From positions 1-8,630 of the forward strand of contig CAMLSH010000145.1 in NCBI GenBank assembly GCA_946482625.1: a stretch of 8,630 nt of DNA, in the 5' to 3' direction. The stretch comes from an uncultured Opitutaceae bacterium. GTDB taxonomy: Bacteria; Verrucomicrobiota; Verrucomicrobiae; Opitutales; Opitutaceae. Made by a program: the position numbers and the translations under genes. Under the pieces are notes generated by a model. The model was given only the letters and a program-made list of their open reading frames with translations. It did not search any database and was not told where the DNA came from. Positions 1 to 6,328 of the stretch are shown one piece after another. Numbering within the stretch: the stretch's first letter is position 1; every line of letters starts with the position of its first letter.

Positions 1-1032
1 CACAAGCTGGCGCTGGCGATCACGCCGTATTTTTTCAACCTGATCGACCGCAACGACCCGAACTGCCCGATCCGTCTTCAGCTGATCCCGCGCGAGGGCG
101 AGTCGGTGACGAGCCAGGAGGAGATGCTCGATTCGCTCGGCGAGGACGAGCACTCGCCGGTAACGGGATTGGTGCATCGTTATCCGGACCGCGTTTTGTT
201 TTTGGTGACGGATCGTTGCGCGTCGTACTGCCGTTATTGCACGCGCAGCCGGCTCGTGAGCAACGCGCAGGACTATAACTTCCATCCGGAGTACGAGCAG
301 GGGCTGCGTTATATCGAAGCGCATCCGGAGATTCGCGACGTGCTCCTATCGGGGGGCGACCCGTTGCTGCTATCGGACAAAAAACTGGAGCACCTGATCA
401 GCCGGCTCCGTGCGATCAAACATGTGGAGTTTATCCGCATCGGTTCGCGCATCCCGGTCTTTCTGCCGCAGCGCATCACGCCGGCGCTCTGCGAGATTTT
501 CAAAAAGTACGGGCCGATCTGGATGAGCATTCACGTGAATCACCCGAAAGAGGCGACGGCGGAGCTGAAAGACGCATGCGAGCGGCTGTCGTTCGCGGGT
601 GTGCCGCTGGGCAATCAGTCGGTGTTGTTGCGCGGCGTGAACGATGACGCCGAGGTGATGAAGGCACTGGTGCATCGTCTGCTGCGGATGCGGGTGCGGC
701 CGTATTACCTCTATCAGATGGACCTGATCACGGGCGGCGCGCACTTCAAAGTCGATGTGCGCAAGGGCATCGAAATCATCCAGGCGCTGCGCGGTCACAC
801 GACCGGATACGCGGTGCCCCAGTACGTGATCGATGCACCCGGCGGCGGCGGCAAAGTGCCGATCAATCCGGAGTACGTCGAAAAGATCACGGACGACGAA
901 ATCGTGTTTCATAATTACGAAGGGCGGACCTTCCGTTATCCGTTGAAGAACACACCGGTTACTCAAAAGGGCGCCCCTGTCTTAGGACGCGCGGTCGCTC
1001 ACGACGACGTCGCGGGCGCGTGCGATATTTGA
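1..1032 (+). CDS. kamA: Lysine 2,3-aminomutase-like radical SAM/PLP enzyme (5' end cut by window)
   Basis: The open frame runs from the first base, so the start lies upstream; 343 residues are visible and about 50 are missing compared with Clostridium KamA. The family interconverts L-lysine and L-beta-lysine in the cytoplasm, using a 4Fe-4S cluster, S-adenosylmethionine and PLP. Seen directly (visible-residue numbering): radical SAM motif CASYCRYC with Cys73, Cys77 and Cys80; SGGDP at about 118; QSVLLRGVND at about 206; DAPGGGGK with Lys285 at the PLP-lysine position. Asp241 (YQMD) and Asp278 (VIDAP) match the two aspartates that hold the substrate amino group in clostridial KamA (Asp293, Asp330), which favours lysine over glutamate. 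The C-terminus is short and lacks the CxCxxC zinc motif, and the partner Cys268 is Asp216. EpmB is a less likely alternative because the DAPGGGGK region is KamA-like. The GTG at 106 is not the start: homology continues upstream. Confidence 0.9.
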   Translation, partial: HKLALAITPYFFNLIDRNDPNCPIRLQLIPREGESVTSQEEMLDSLGEDEHSPVTGLVHRYPDRVLFLVTDRCASYCRYCTRSRLVSNAQDYNFHPEYEQGLRYIEAHPEIRDVLLSGGDPLLLSDKKLEHLISRLRAIKHVEFIRIGSRIPVFLPQRITPALCEIFKKYGPIWMSIHVNHPKEATAELKDACERLSFAGVPLGNQSVLLRGVNDDAEVMKALVHRLLRMRVRPYYLYQMDLITGGAHFKVDVRKGIEIIQALRGHTTGYAVPQYVIDAPGGGGKVPINPEYVEKITDDEIVFHNYEGRTFRYPLKNTPVTQKGAPVLGRAVAHDDVAGACDI

Positions 1033-1212
1033 ACGCGGCGACGGTTTGAACGGCGGGACGGCGACGCCTGGACGGTGGACGAATGTGTAGGGATCGTGCC
1101 GCGACGTGGGACGTGGCAGCGCCTTCCCTCGCTGCCTAGGCCCCGTGTTTTGTGGCAGAAACGTGTTTCGGATTTAGCAGAAAATTAATTCCGGAATTTT
1201 TGAGCGAAATTG
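1033..1212. other. Gene-free stretch after kamA
   Basis: Apart from the hairpin at 1115-1136, I see only AATTCCGGAATT (1187-1198), a 12-base perfect palindrome in a locally AT-rich patch (about 1170-1215) that could house a promoter for the candidate RNA downstream. No coding potential was found. Confidence 0.5.
1115..1136. repeat. Short hairpin downstream of kamA
   Basis: GGCAGCG (1115-1121) and CGCTGCC (1130-1136) form a perfect 7-bp stem with an 8-base loop, about 80 bases after the kamA stop. No T tract follows, so it is a poor intrinsic terminator. It may be a dispersed repeat or an mRNA 3'-end stabiliser; only the inverted repeat itself is seen. Confidence 0.4.
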
Positions 1213-1342
1213 AAAACACCGAGTCTATCTCCGCGTAGTCAGTAACGTTCCTAGGGGAACGATTACTTGTTTGTAGTTCTTACGGTTTGCTTGGTGTTAG
1301 GTCATGCTGGCCGCCCTGGTAAGGGGCGGCCTTCATGTTTTT
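1213..1342 (+). ncRNA. Candidate structured small RNA ending in an intrinsic terminator
   Basis: Three nested or consecutive helices lie in a gene-free stretch. AACACCGAG (1215-1223) pairs with CTTGGTGTT (1290-1298) over 9 bp with one G-U. Inside it, 1241-1251 pairs with 1256-1267 over 11 bp with one bulged A and a TAGG loop. CGTA (1234-1237) can pair with TACG (1281-1284) between them. The element ends at a U-tailed terminator (1303-1342). No convincing ORF or sigma-70 promoter was found; TTGAGC at 1200-1205 is a possible -35 with only a poor -10. It could instead be the 3' UTR of the kamA mRNA. I do not recognise a known RNA family. Confidence 0.35.
1303..1342 (+). terminator. Intrinsic terminator, + strand
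   Basis: GGCCGCCC (1309-1316) pairs with GGGCGGCC (1324-1331) around a 7-base loop. The stem is extended past a 2x2 internal loop by CATG (1303-1306) with CATG (1334-1337), and TTTTT (1338-1342) follows at once. It would end a transcript from kamA, 270 bases upstream, or from the candidate small RNA. It also faces the convergent GH74 gene but has no T tract on that strand. Confidence 0.7.
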
Positions 1343-1379
1343 AGCGACCGGAGACTCGAGCGAAAGGGGGCGCTCAACC

Positions 1380-1400
1380 ATCGCGAGTCATCCTCGCGAT
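1380..1400 (-). terminator. Hairpin at the 3' end of the GH74 gene
   Basis: ATCGCGAG (1380-1387) and CTCGCGAT (1393-1400) form a perfect 8-bp stem with a 5-base loop that touches the GH74 stop codon. The minus-strand flank is not U-rich, so factor-independent termination is doubtful. It could protect the mRNA 3' end. Confidence 0.35.
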
Positions 1401-3667
1401 CAGTGCGCGGGCTCGCCGTAGAAGATGCCGCGACCGCCGGTGGCGAAATAGATGCGGCCATACACGCGCGGATCGCCGGTGACCTGATTGAGCCAGCCGA
1501 ATTGATGCTGGTCGTCGTTGATGCGTATCCACGTCGCGCCGGAATCGTCGGAACGGAAGAGACCGGCGGTGCCGGCGATTTTTCCGAAGAGATAGAGCGC
1601 GGGCTCATCGCGACCGGGCGCGGCTTTGCCGAAGCCGAGCGAGTACGCTTCGGCGACGGCGGGAGCTGCGACAAAGGTGCTTCCTCCGTCGGCCGAGAAG
1701 CGAAGGCCGTGGTGGCGGCTCGCCATCCACAGGGCGCCGCTGCGCTCGGGAACCGGATGTAGCGAAACTTCCGAGACGCCGCCGCCGCCGAAACCGCCGG
1801 GTGTGACGGACGCCTTCGGGAGATCGGTGGCACGGGGAGTGAAGGTAACGCCGGCGTCGTCGCTCACGAGGAGGCTGCCGGTGGCGTCGTCGTAGACGTA
1901 GAGTTTTTTTGCGTTCACCCGATCGGCGACGGGGATCTGGCCGGCTCGGAGGCCTTCGCAGGCGGTCCAGGTTTTGCCGTGATCGCGAGTGGCGTGGGCG
2001 CGGCTGCGCCAGGGCGTCCAGACGATCGTTTCGCCATCGGCAGTGATGGTGACGCGGCCGCCGCCGTCGCCGGGAGGTTCGGTGGCGAACGCGGTCCAAC
2101 TGGCGCCTCCATCGATTGAATACGCACCGCGGATCTCGGTCGTGCGTCGGCGGATGGTGCCGACGCGGACGAGTGCGGCGGGTTTCTGGCCGGCGAAGGC
2201 GATGCTCTCGCTGTTGGCGAAGCGGGGTGGGCCGGCGAATTGGAGCGGGGCTTGGTCGAGCTGGTCGTGTTTGAAGCCGTCGAGGTCGCCGAGGGCGCTG
2301 AGGAGCGGCGCGCCTTCGGGCGGACTGATGAGGCCGAGGGGGACGGTTTCTTCGAGGCCTTCGTTTTTGAACCACCATTGCACGCCACGCGCGGAATCGA
2401 CGGCGGTCGCGAGATCGCGCGACGCCCAGAGGCCGAAGCCGGTCGTGAAGAGCGCGTGGTCGGCATTGAAGGGATCAATTTTGAAGTCGGCGATCCAGTG
2501 CGCTTCGTGATGTTGCGCCCACGGCGAGCGGGCGAAATCCCAGCGGGAATTTTTCATCAGCGTCTGCCACGTTTTACCGCCATCGGTGCTGCGGAAAATT
2601 TCGTCGTGCGGGTCCCAGCGGCAAAACGTGGTGGCGATGACGATGTCGGGGTTCGACGGATCGAGCGCGATGGCGCCGTAGCCGAAGCCGGTGAAGGGCT
2701 TTTTGTCGGAGCGCAGCGGGGTGATGTCGGTCCAGCGGTCGTTGGTATTTGGATCGTAGATCCAGACTGCGCCATCGGTCATGGTGTTGGGGCCGGGGTC
2801 GTTGCCGAAGGCGAGGAAGAGGCGCCCGTCGGACGCGAGCGCGGCGCGGGTCGGACGGAGACCGGCGGGCTGGCCGGGGAGCGGTTCCCATGTGGCACCG
2901 GCGTCGCGGCTGCGGAAGAGGCCGCCTTCAGGCGAGGAGACGGCGGCGTAGAGTGTGTTCGTTGGTTGGTCGTCGGAACCGTCGCGGGGATCGAAGAGTA
3001 TCCAGACGATCCCGACGGCTTGGTTCCAGCGGTCGCCCGCGCGGGCGGATTCGGACGTGGCGAGGGCGGGAAAACTCGTGACCTGTTTCCACGTCTCGCC
3101 GCGATCGGCGCTGCGCCAGAGGCCGTCGGCGCGGGCGCCGAAGAAGAGAATGCGTCCGTCGTGCGGATCGACCGCGAGGCGTTCGCCGTTGCCGCGACCG
3201 GCTTCGTTGCCGCCCATTTTGAAGGGCATGTCGACGCGTTTGAACGTATGGCCGCGGTCGGAGGAGAGTAGTATGGCGCCGTTGCCGACGTGCGGGTTGG
3301 TGTAGGTGCCGGCGGCGAGGTAGATGCGCTGCGGATCGCGGGGATCGACCGCGAGACTCTCGATGCCCGTGAGGTTGGCATCGGCGAGGCCGATGAAGTC
3401 GATGAGCTGAGCCCAGCGATTTTGCGCGGCGTCCCAGCGATAGGCGCCGCCGACATCGGTGCGAACGTAGACGAGATCTTTTTCGGCGGGATGAAAAACG
3501 ATGCCGGTAACGAAACCGCCTCCGCCGATGTGGACGTTTTTCCACGTGTAGGGTTGCTGCTGGAAAGCGGGGCTTGAGGCGCGCGTGTCGCCGGTCGCTG
3601 CAAGGGAGACGGAGGAAAACATGACGAGAGCGGAAACGCAGACGTGTGAGAAAGGCTGGGAGAACAT
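1400..3667 (-). CDS. Secreted GH74 family xyloglucan hydrolase (BNR/Asp-box double beta-propeller)
   Basis: A 755-residue protein of the GH74 type, a family that cleaves beta-1,4-glucan backbones in xyloglucan by inversion outside the cytoplasm. Seen: the GH74 opening YTWKNVHIGGGGFVTGI (about 40-56) followed by RTDVGGAYRW, whose Asp71 matches the catalytic aspartate position of the N-terminal propeller. GLEET and ISPPEGAPLLSALGDLDGF (about 437-465) carry Asp461, the likely second catalytic aspartate. At least nine Asp-box repeats (SxDxGxTW type) lie near 135, 185, 252, 359, 517, 560, 601, 657 and 706, as expected for two seven-bladed propellers. The length equals the bare catalytic unit; no carbohydrate-binding or anchoring module is attached. 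A hydrophobic stretch at 9-23 ending SLA-A looks like a signal peptide, but no Lys or Arg precedes residue 29. The ATG is preceded by an in-frame TAA about 75 bases upstream with no other ATG or GTG between, so the start is secure. Endo versus exo mode cannot be read here. Confidence 0.9.
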   Translation of the reverse strand: MFSQPFSHVCVSALVMFSSVSLAATGDTRASSPAFQQQPYTWKNVHIGGGGFVTGIVFHPAEKDLVYVRTDVGGAYRWDAAQNRWAQLIDFIGLADANLTGIESLAVDPRDPQRIYLAAGTYTNPHVGNGAILLSSDRGHTFKRVDMPFKMGGNEAGRGNGERLAVDPHDGRILFFGARADGLWRSADRGETWKQVTSFPALATSESARAGDRWNQAVGIVWILFDPRDGSDDQPTNTLYAAVSSPEGGLFRSRDAGATWEPLPGQPAGLRPTRAALASDGRLFLAFGNDPGPNTMTDGAVWIYDPNTNDRWTDITPLRSDKKPFTGFGYGAIALDPSNPDIVIATTFCRWDPHDEIFRSTDGGKTWQTLMKNSRWDFARSPWAQHHEAHWIADFKIDPFNADHALFTTGFGLWASRDLATAVDSARGVQWWFKNEGLEETVPLGLISPPEGAPLLSALGDLDGFKHDQLDQAPLQFAGPPRFANSESIAFAGQKPAALVRVGTIRRRTTEIRGAYSIDGGASWTAFATEPPGDGGGRVTITADGETIVWTPWRSRAHATRDHGKTWTACEGLRAGQIPVADRVNAKKLYVYDDATGSLLVSDDAGVTFTPRATDLPKASVTPGGFGGGGVSEVSLHPVPERSGALWMASRHHGLRFSADGGSTFVAAPAVAEAYSLGFGKAAPGRDEPALYLFGKIAGTAGLFRSDDSGATWIRINDDQHQFGWLNQVTGDPRVYGRIYFATGGRGIFYGEPAH

Positions 3668-3749
3668 GGGGCTGGGAACGTCGTCGGCGGCGGTCGGGTT
3701 ACGGGGCAGAATGGACGAGTGGAGTAAGTTGATTTAACGCCAAACGGTC

Positions 3750-3805
3750 GGGAAAGTTGCGCCAAGTTTTTCGACGGGCAAGGCGGACGGTGCGGAAACT
3801 TTCCC
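3750..3805. promoter_or_regulatory. Inverted repeat pair in the divergent control region (possible operator)
   Basis: GGGAAAGTT (3750-3758) is repeated in exact inverse as AACTTTCCC (3797-3805), with 38 bases between. The right copy lies within GGAAACTTTCC (3794-3804), itself a palindrome about a central C, resembling the odd-centred half-site symmetry of LacI-type operators. It lies between the GH74 start and the riboswitch, where promoters for both genes are expected. No regulator gene is in the window; the operator role is inference. Confidence 0.3.
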
Positions 3806-3837
3806 TTGCATGGACGGGGCGTGGACGTTTTCACGGA

Positions 3838-3948
3838 CTTTGCCTGTAGGGGTGTCCTCCGTCGGAGGGCTGAGATGATCGCACGATCGGCGATCGGACC
3901 CTTCGAACCTGAACGGATCATTCCGGCGAAGGAAAACAGCAGGCGAAG
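3838..3948 (+). promoter_or_regulatory. TPP riboswitch aptamer (thi box)
   Basis: Senses thiamin pyrophosphate in the leader of the TonB receptor mRNA. The conserved thi-box blocks appear in order: AGGGGTG (3848-3854), CTGAGAT (3870-3876, pyrimidine-binding turn), ACCCTTCGAACCTGA (3898-3912), and CCGGCGAAGGAA (3923-3934). Helices: P2 AGGG with CCCT (3848-3851 and 3899-3902); P3 GTCCTCC with GGAGGGC closed by a 3-base loop (3854-3870); an optional P3a near 3877-3897 (GATCGCACGATC); P4 CCT with AGG (3908-3910 and 3930-3932); P5 CGG with CCG (3914-3916 and 3923-3925). The P5 loop reads GGATCATTCC where the common form has TAAT. P1 has two possible registers: CTGT with ACAG, or CTTTGCCTG with CAGGCGAAG, the latter reaching into the downstream terminator. 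Elements of this family usually repress when bound. Confidence 0.95.
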
Positions 3949-3972
3949 TCTCACGGCTTCGCGTCTTTTTCT
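3943..3972 (+). terminator. Riboswitch expression-platform terminator
   Basis: GCGAAGTC (3943-3950) pairs with GGCTTCGC (3955-3962), an 8-bp stem with one U-G and a UCAC loop, followed by GTC and TTTTT (3966-3970). It lies between the aptamer and the receptor start at 4003, so it can stop transcription before the gene. Its 5' arm overlaps the possible P1 3' strand. Confidence 0.85.
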
Positions 3973-4002
3973 GGAGAACCGTTCCGGTGGCACTCAACGC
4001 CT

Positions 4003-6162
4003 ATGAAACCAACGAACGTCTCCTCACTCCTCACTTTGGCCGCATTTGCGGCTGTAATTCCGTTGATCGCGTCCGCGCAATCCGCGCAACCGGCCGCCCC
4101 GTCTGCGGCCACGCGTGATTCCGCGCCCGATGTCGTGCTGGCGCCGGTGCGCGTCACGGCGGATCTTTGGGAATCGTCGCTCGATCGCATTCCGGCGAGT
4201 GTGACCGTCTTTGACGATCAGGCGTTGCGGGCGGGCGGAGTCAGTCACTTCGGCGATCTGGCCGATCAGACGCCCAATCTGACGTGGACGGGTGGGACTT
4301 CGCGGCCGCGTTATTTCCAGATCCGCGGCATCGGCGAAAACTCGCAGTACGAGGGCGAGACGCCGGATTCGACGGTGCGTTTTCTGGTCGATGATCTCGA
4401 TTTCACCGGGCTCGGCACGCTGGGCAGCACCTTCGATGTGAAGCAGGTGGAAGTGTTGCGCGGCTCGCAGGCGGGCGCGTTTGGCGCGAATGCGGCGGGC
4501 GGTGTGGTGCGGCTGGTCACGAACGAGCCGACGCCGTTCTGGACGGGACAAATCGAAGCGCGGGCGGGCGAAGATTCGCTTCGCTCGGGCGGTTTCGCGG
4601 TGGGCGGGCCTTTGATGAAGGCGTCGCCGGAGAAACTCATGATGCGGCTGGCGGTGCAGCAATCGGAGAGCGATGGCTTCCGCTTCAATCGTACCCTGAA
4701 TGCCGATACGAATGCACGCGACGAGTTCACGGCGCGGTTGCGGCTCACGTTTAATCCGAACGCTGTCTGGCGCTGGGAGGCGGCGGCTCTCTACTCGGAC
4801 GTCGACAACGGCTTCGATGACTTCGCCTTGGATAACAACGGCACTTACACGTACAGCGATCAGCCGGGGCGCGATGAGCAGCGTTCGTTGGCGGGAAGTG
4901 TACGCGGGACTTACTCAGGGCTGGCGGATGTGCGGCTTACGACGGTGACGGGCGGTTCGGCAGTGGAGTCGGTTTACAGCTATGACGACGACTGGACTGC
5001 GGCGTCATACGAAGGCTTTAGCGATCTGCGTCGCGAGCGGGACGGCTTCAGCCAGGAGTTGAAGCTGGATTCGACGGCGACGAAGGAAGCGCTGGGCTGG
5101 ATCGACCGCTGGACGCTCGGCGCGTATTTTTCAGGGATCGATGAGGACAGCGTTTATACGAACGAAGACCCGGGCAATATCCGTGGACTGGCGACGGATT
5201 ATCGCGCGCGGAATTTCGCGTTGTTTGGCCAGCTCTCGCATGACTTCAGCGCACGCACGCGGGCGATTCTCGGGCTGCGCGTGGAACATGTGGATGTTTC
5301 GGGCGCGGGGTTGAAAACGCGTTATCGCAAAACGCCGAACACGTACGACACGCCGGTGCGGATCAGCCCGCAATTCGACGACACCCTCGCGGGCGGGAAG
5401 CTCACGCTGGAGCACGATCTCACATCGCGGCATGTCGCGTTTGTGTCGGTGACGCGCGGGTACAAGGCCGGCGGCATAAATGTGGATGCGCGCATCGATC
5501 CGGCGGTCGATCCGCTCAGCTACGAGACGGAATATCTGTGGACGTACGAAGCGGGCGTGCGCGGCAGCTGGCTGGAGCAGCGGCTGACGGGGGAAGTGAC
5601 GCTCTTCGATATCGAGCGGGAAGACACGCAGGTGCGTGACTCGGCGGGCTTCGGCGGCAGCTACCGCTTCTTTACGGACAACGCAGAGAGCGCGAGTGTG
5701 CGCGGCCTCGAAGCGGCGAGCCGCTTTGCGCTGACGTCGCAGTGGTCGGTCAGTGGGTCGCTCGCGTTGATGGATTCGCAGCTCGACACGTTTGCGTTGT
5801 CCAACGGCTCGCTCGCGGGAGATCGTCGTCTCGCGAACACACCGAAGTATGGATACACGCTCGGCACGCGTTATCAGGCAGAGCAGGGTTTTTCCGGCAG
5901 CGTGGAGTTGGTGGGCCGGGCGCGTTTCTACGACTCGAACAATCACGACGAAGAGCGGCGGGCGTTTAACGTGGTGAACGCGAGTCTCGGCTACGCCTGG
6001 CGGGAGTGGACGTTCACGGTCTGGGTGCGCAACGCATTCGACAAAGAGTACGACCGGCGCGTGTTTTTCTTCGGCAACGAAGATCCGAACTACGACACGA
6101 CGCGGTATGAGTCGCGCGCCGATCCGCGCCAGGTGGGCGTGACGGCGACGCATCGGTTCTGA
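4003..6162 (+). CDS. TonB-dependent outer-membrane receptor, probable thiamin/thiamin-precursor importer
   Basis: A 719-residue TonB-dependent transporter, an energised gate in the outer membrane. Seen: a signal peptide (Lys2, hydrophobic 8-23, cleavage probably after IASA at 25); a TonB-box-like VLAPVRVTA segment (45-53); a plug domain at about 58-176 with FQIRGIGE, VRFLVDDLDF, VEVLRGSQAGAFGANAAGG and VRLVTNEPT; then a 540-residue barrel rich in alternating aromatic strands, ending NAFDKEYDRR and a terminal Phe (THRF), the usual outer-membrane assembly signal. The plug signatures alone do not give the substrate. The TPP riboswitch and terminator in its leader do: thiamin-regulated outer-membrane receptors are known in Bacteroidetes and Proteobacteria, so thiamin, its phosphates or the HMP/thiazole moieties are the likely cargo. 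No inner-membrane permease or thi gene follows here. The start codon is the first ATG after the terminator; Shine-Dalgarno support is weak (GGTGG, 12 bases upstream). Confidence 0.92.
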   Translation: MKPTNVSSLLTLAAFAAVIPLIASAQSAQPAAPSAATRDSAPDVVLAPVRVTADLWESSLDRIPASVTVFDDQALRAGGVSHFGDLADQTPNLTWTGGTSRPRYFQIRGIGENSQYEGETPDSTVRFLVDDLDFTGLGTLGSTFDVKQVEVLRGSQAGAFGANAAGGVVRLVTNEPTPFWTGQIEARAGEDSLRSGGFAVGGPLMKASPEKLMMRLAVQQSESDGFRFNRTLNADTNARDEFTARLRLTFNPNAVWRWEAAALYSDVDNGFDDFALDNNGTYTYSDQPGRDEQRSLAGSVRGTYSGLADVRLTTVTGGSAVESVYSYDDDWTAASYEGFSDLRRERDGFSQELKLDSTATKEALGWIDRWTLGAYFSGIDEDSVYTNEDPGNIRGLATDYRARNFALFGQLSHDFSARTRAILGLRVEHVDVSGAGLKTRYRKTPNTYDTPVRISPQFDDTLAGGKLTLEHDLTSRHVAFVSVTRGYKAGGINVDARIDPAVDPLSYETEYLWTYEAGVRGSWLEQRLTGEVTLFDIEREDTQVRDSAGFGGSYRFFTDNAESASVRGLEAASRFALTSQWSVSGSLALMDSQLDTFALSNGSLAGDRRLANTPKYGYTLGTRYQAEQGFSGSVELVGRARFYDSNNHDEERRAFNVVNASLGYAWREWTFTVWVRNAFDKEYDRRVFFFGNEDPNYDTTRYESRADPRQVGVTATHRF

Positions 6163-6168
6163 TTTTGA

Positions 6169-6247
6169 GTAGGAGCGGTTTTCGAGAGCGTCGGCCATTG
6201 GTGTGGCTGACGCTCCCGAGCGGCCACGCTTTAACAAGCGCGGCTAC
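6169..6247. repeat. REP-like palindromic element
   Basis: The stretch opens with GTAGGAGCGG (6169-6178) and closes with GCGGCTAC (6240-6247). Inside is a 12-bp stem, GAGCGTCGGCCA (6186-6197) with TGGCTGACGCTC (6204-6215), one G-U and loop TTGGTG. A second small hairpin CGCTT/AAGCG follows (6228-6232 and 6236-6240). The GTAGGAGCG opening resembles the heads of Pseudomonas REP sequences. No T tract follows, so termination of the receptor mRNA is uncertain. A genome-wide copy number would decide the repeat status. Confidence 0.5.
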
Positions 6248-6328
6248 GGGCGAATAGGTGAGCGCGCGGGTGGTTTGGGAATTTGCGGCTTGCGGCGGGG
6301 CGGGGGATCGCAGGCTTCTGCGGCACAC

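Noticed and set aside
1187..1198. 12-base palindrome AATTCCGGAATT
   Set aside because: Perfect but short and in an AT-rich patch; not strong enough for a separate functional claim.
1304..1762. + strand frame beginning inside the terminator hairpin
   Set aside because: Starts within the stem and then runs antisense to the GH74 3' end.
2240..3271. Long + strand open frame (343 codons) inside the GH74 gene
   Set aside because: Antisense to a well-supported GH74 gene; Gly/Glu/Val/Arg-rich translation typical of the reverse of GC-rich codons, with no recognisable motif.
3732..3760. Possible GH74 promoter (TTAAAT on the minus strand at 3732-3737)
   Set aside because: A plausible -10 but no matching -35 at normal spacing, so not listed as a feature.
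2779..3993. Long minus-strand frame (404 codons) across the GH74 5' half, the control region and the riboswitch
   Set aside because: Overlaps GH74 in another frame and runs antisense through the TPP riboswitch; Pro/Ser/Arg-rich low-complexity translation.
5131..6237. Minus-strand frame (368 codons) antisense to the receptor
   Set aside because: Arg/His-rich shadow of the receptor coding strand; no family resemblance.
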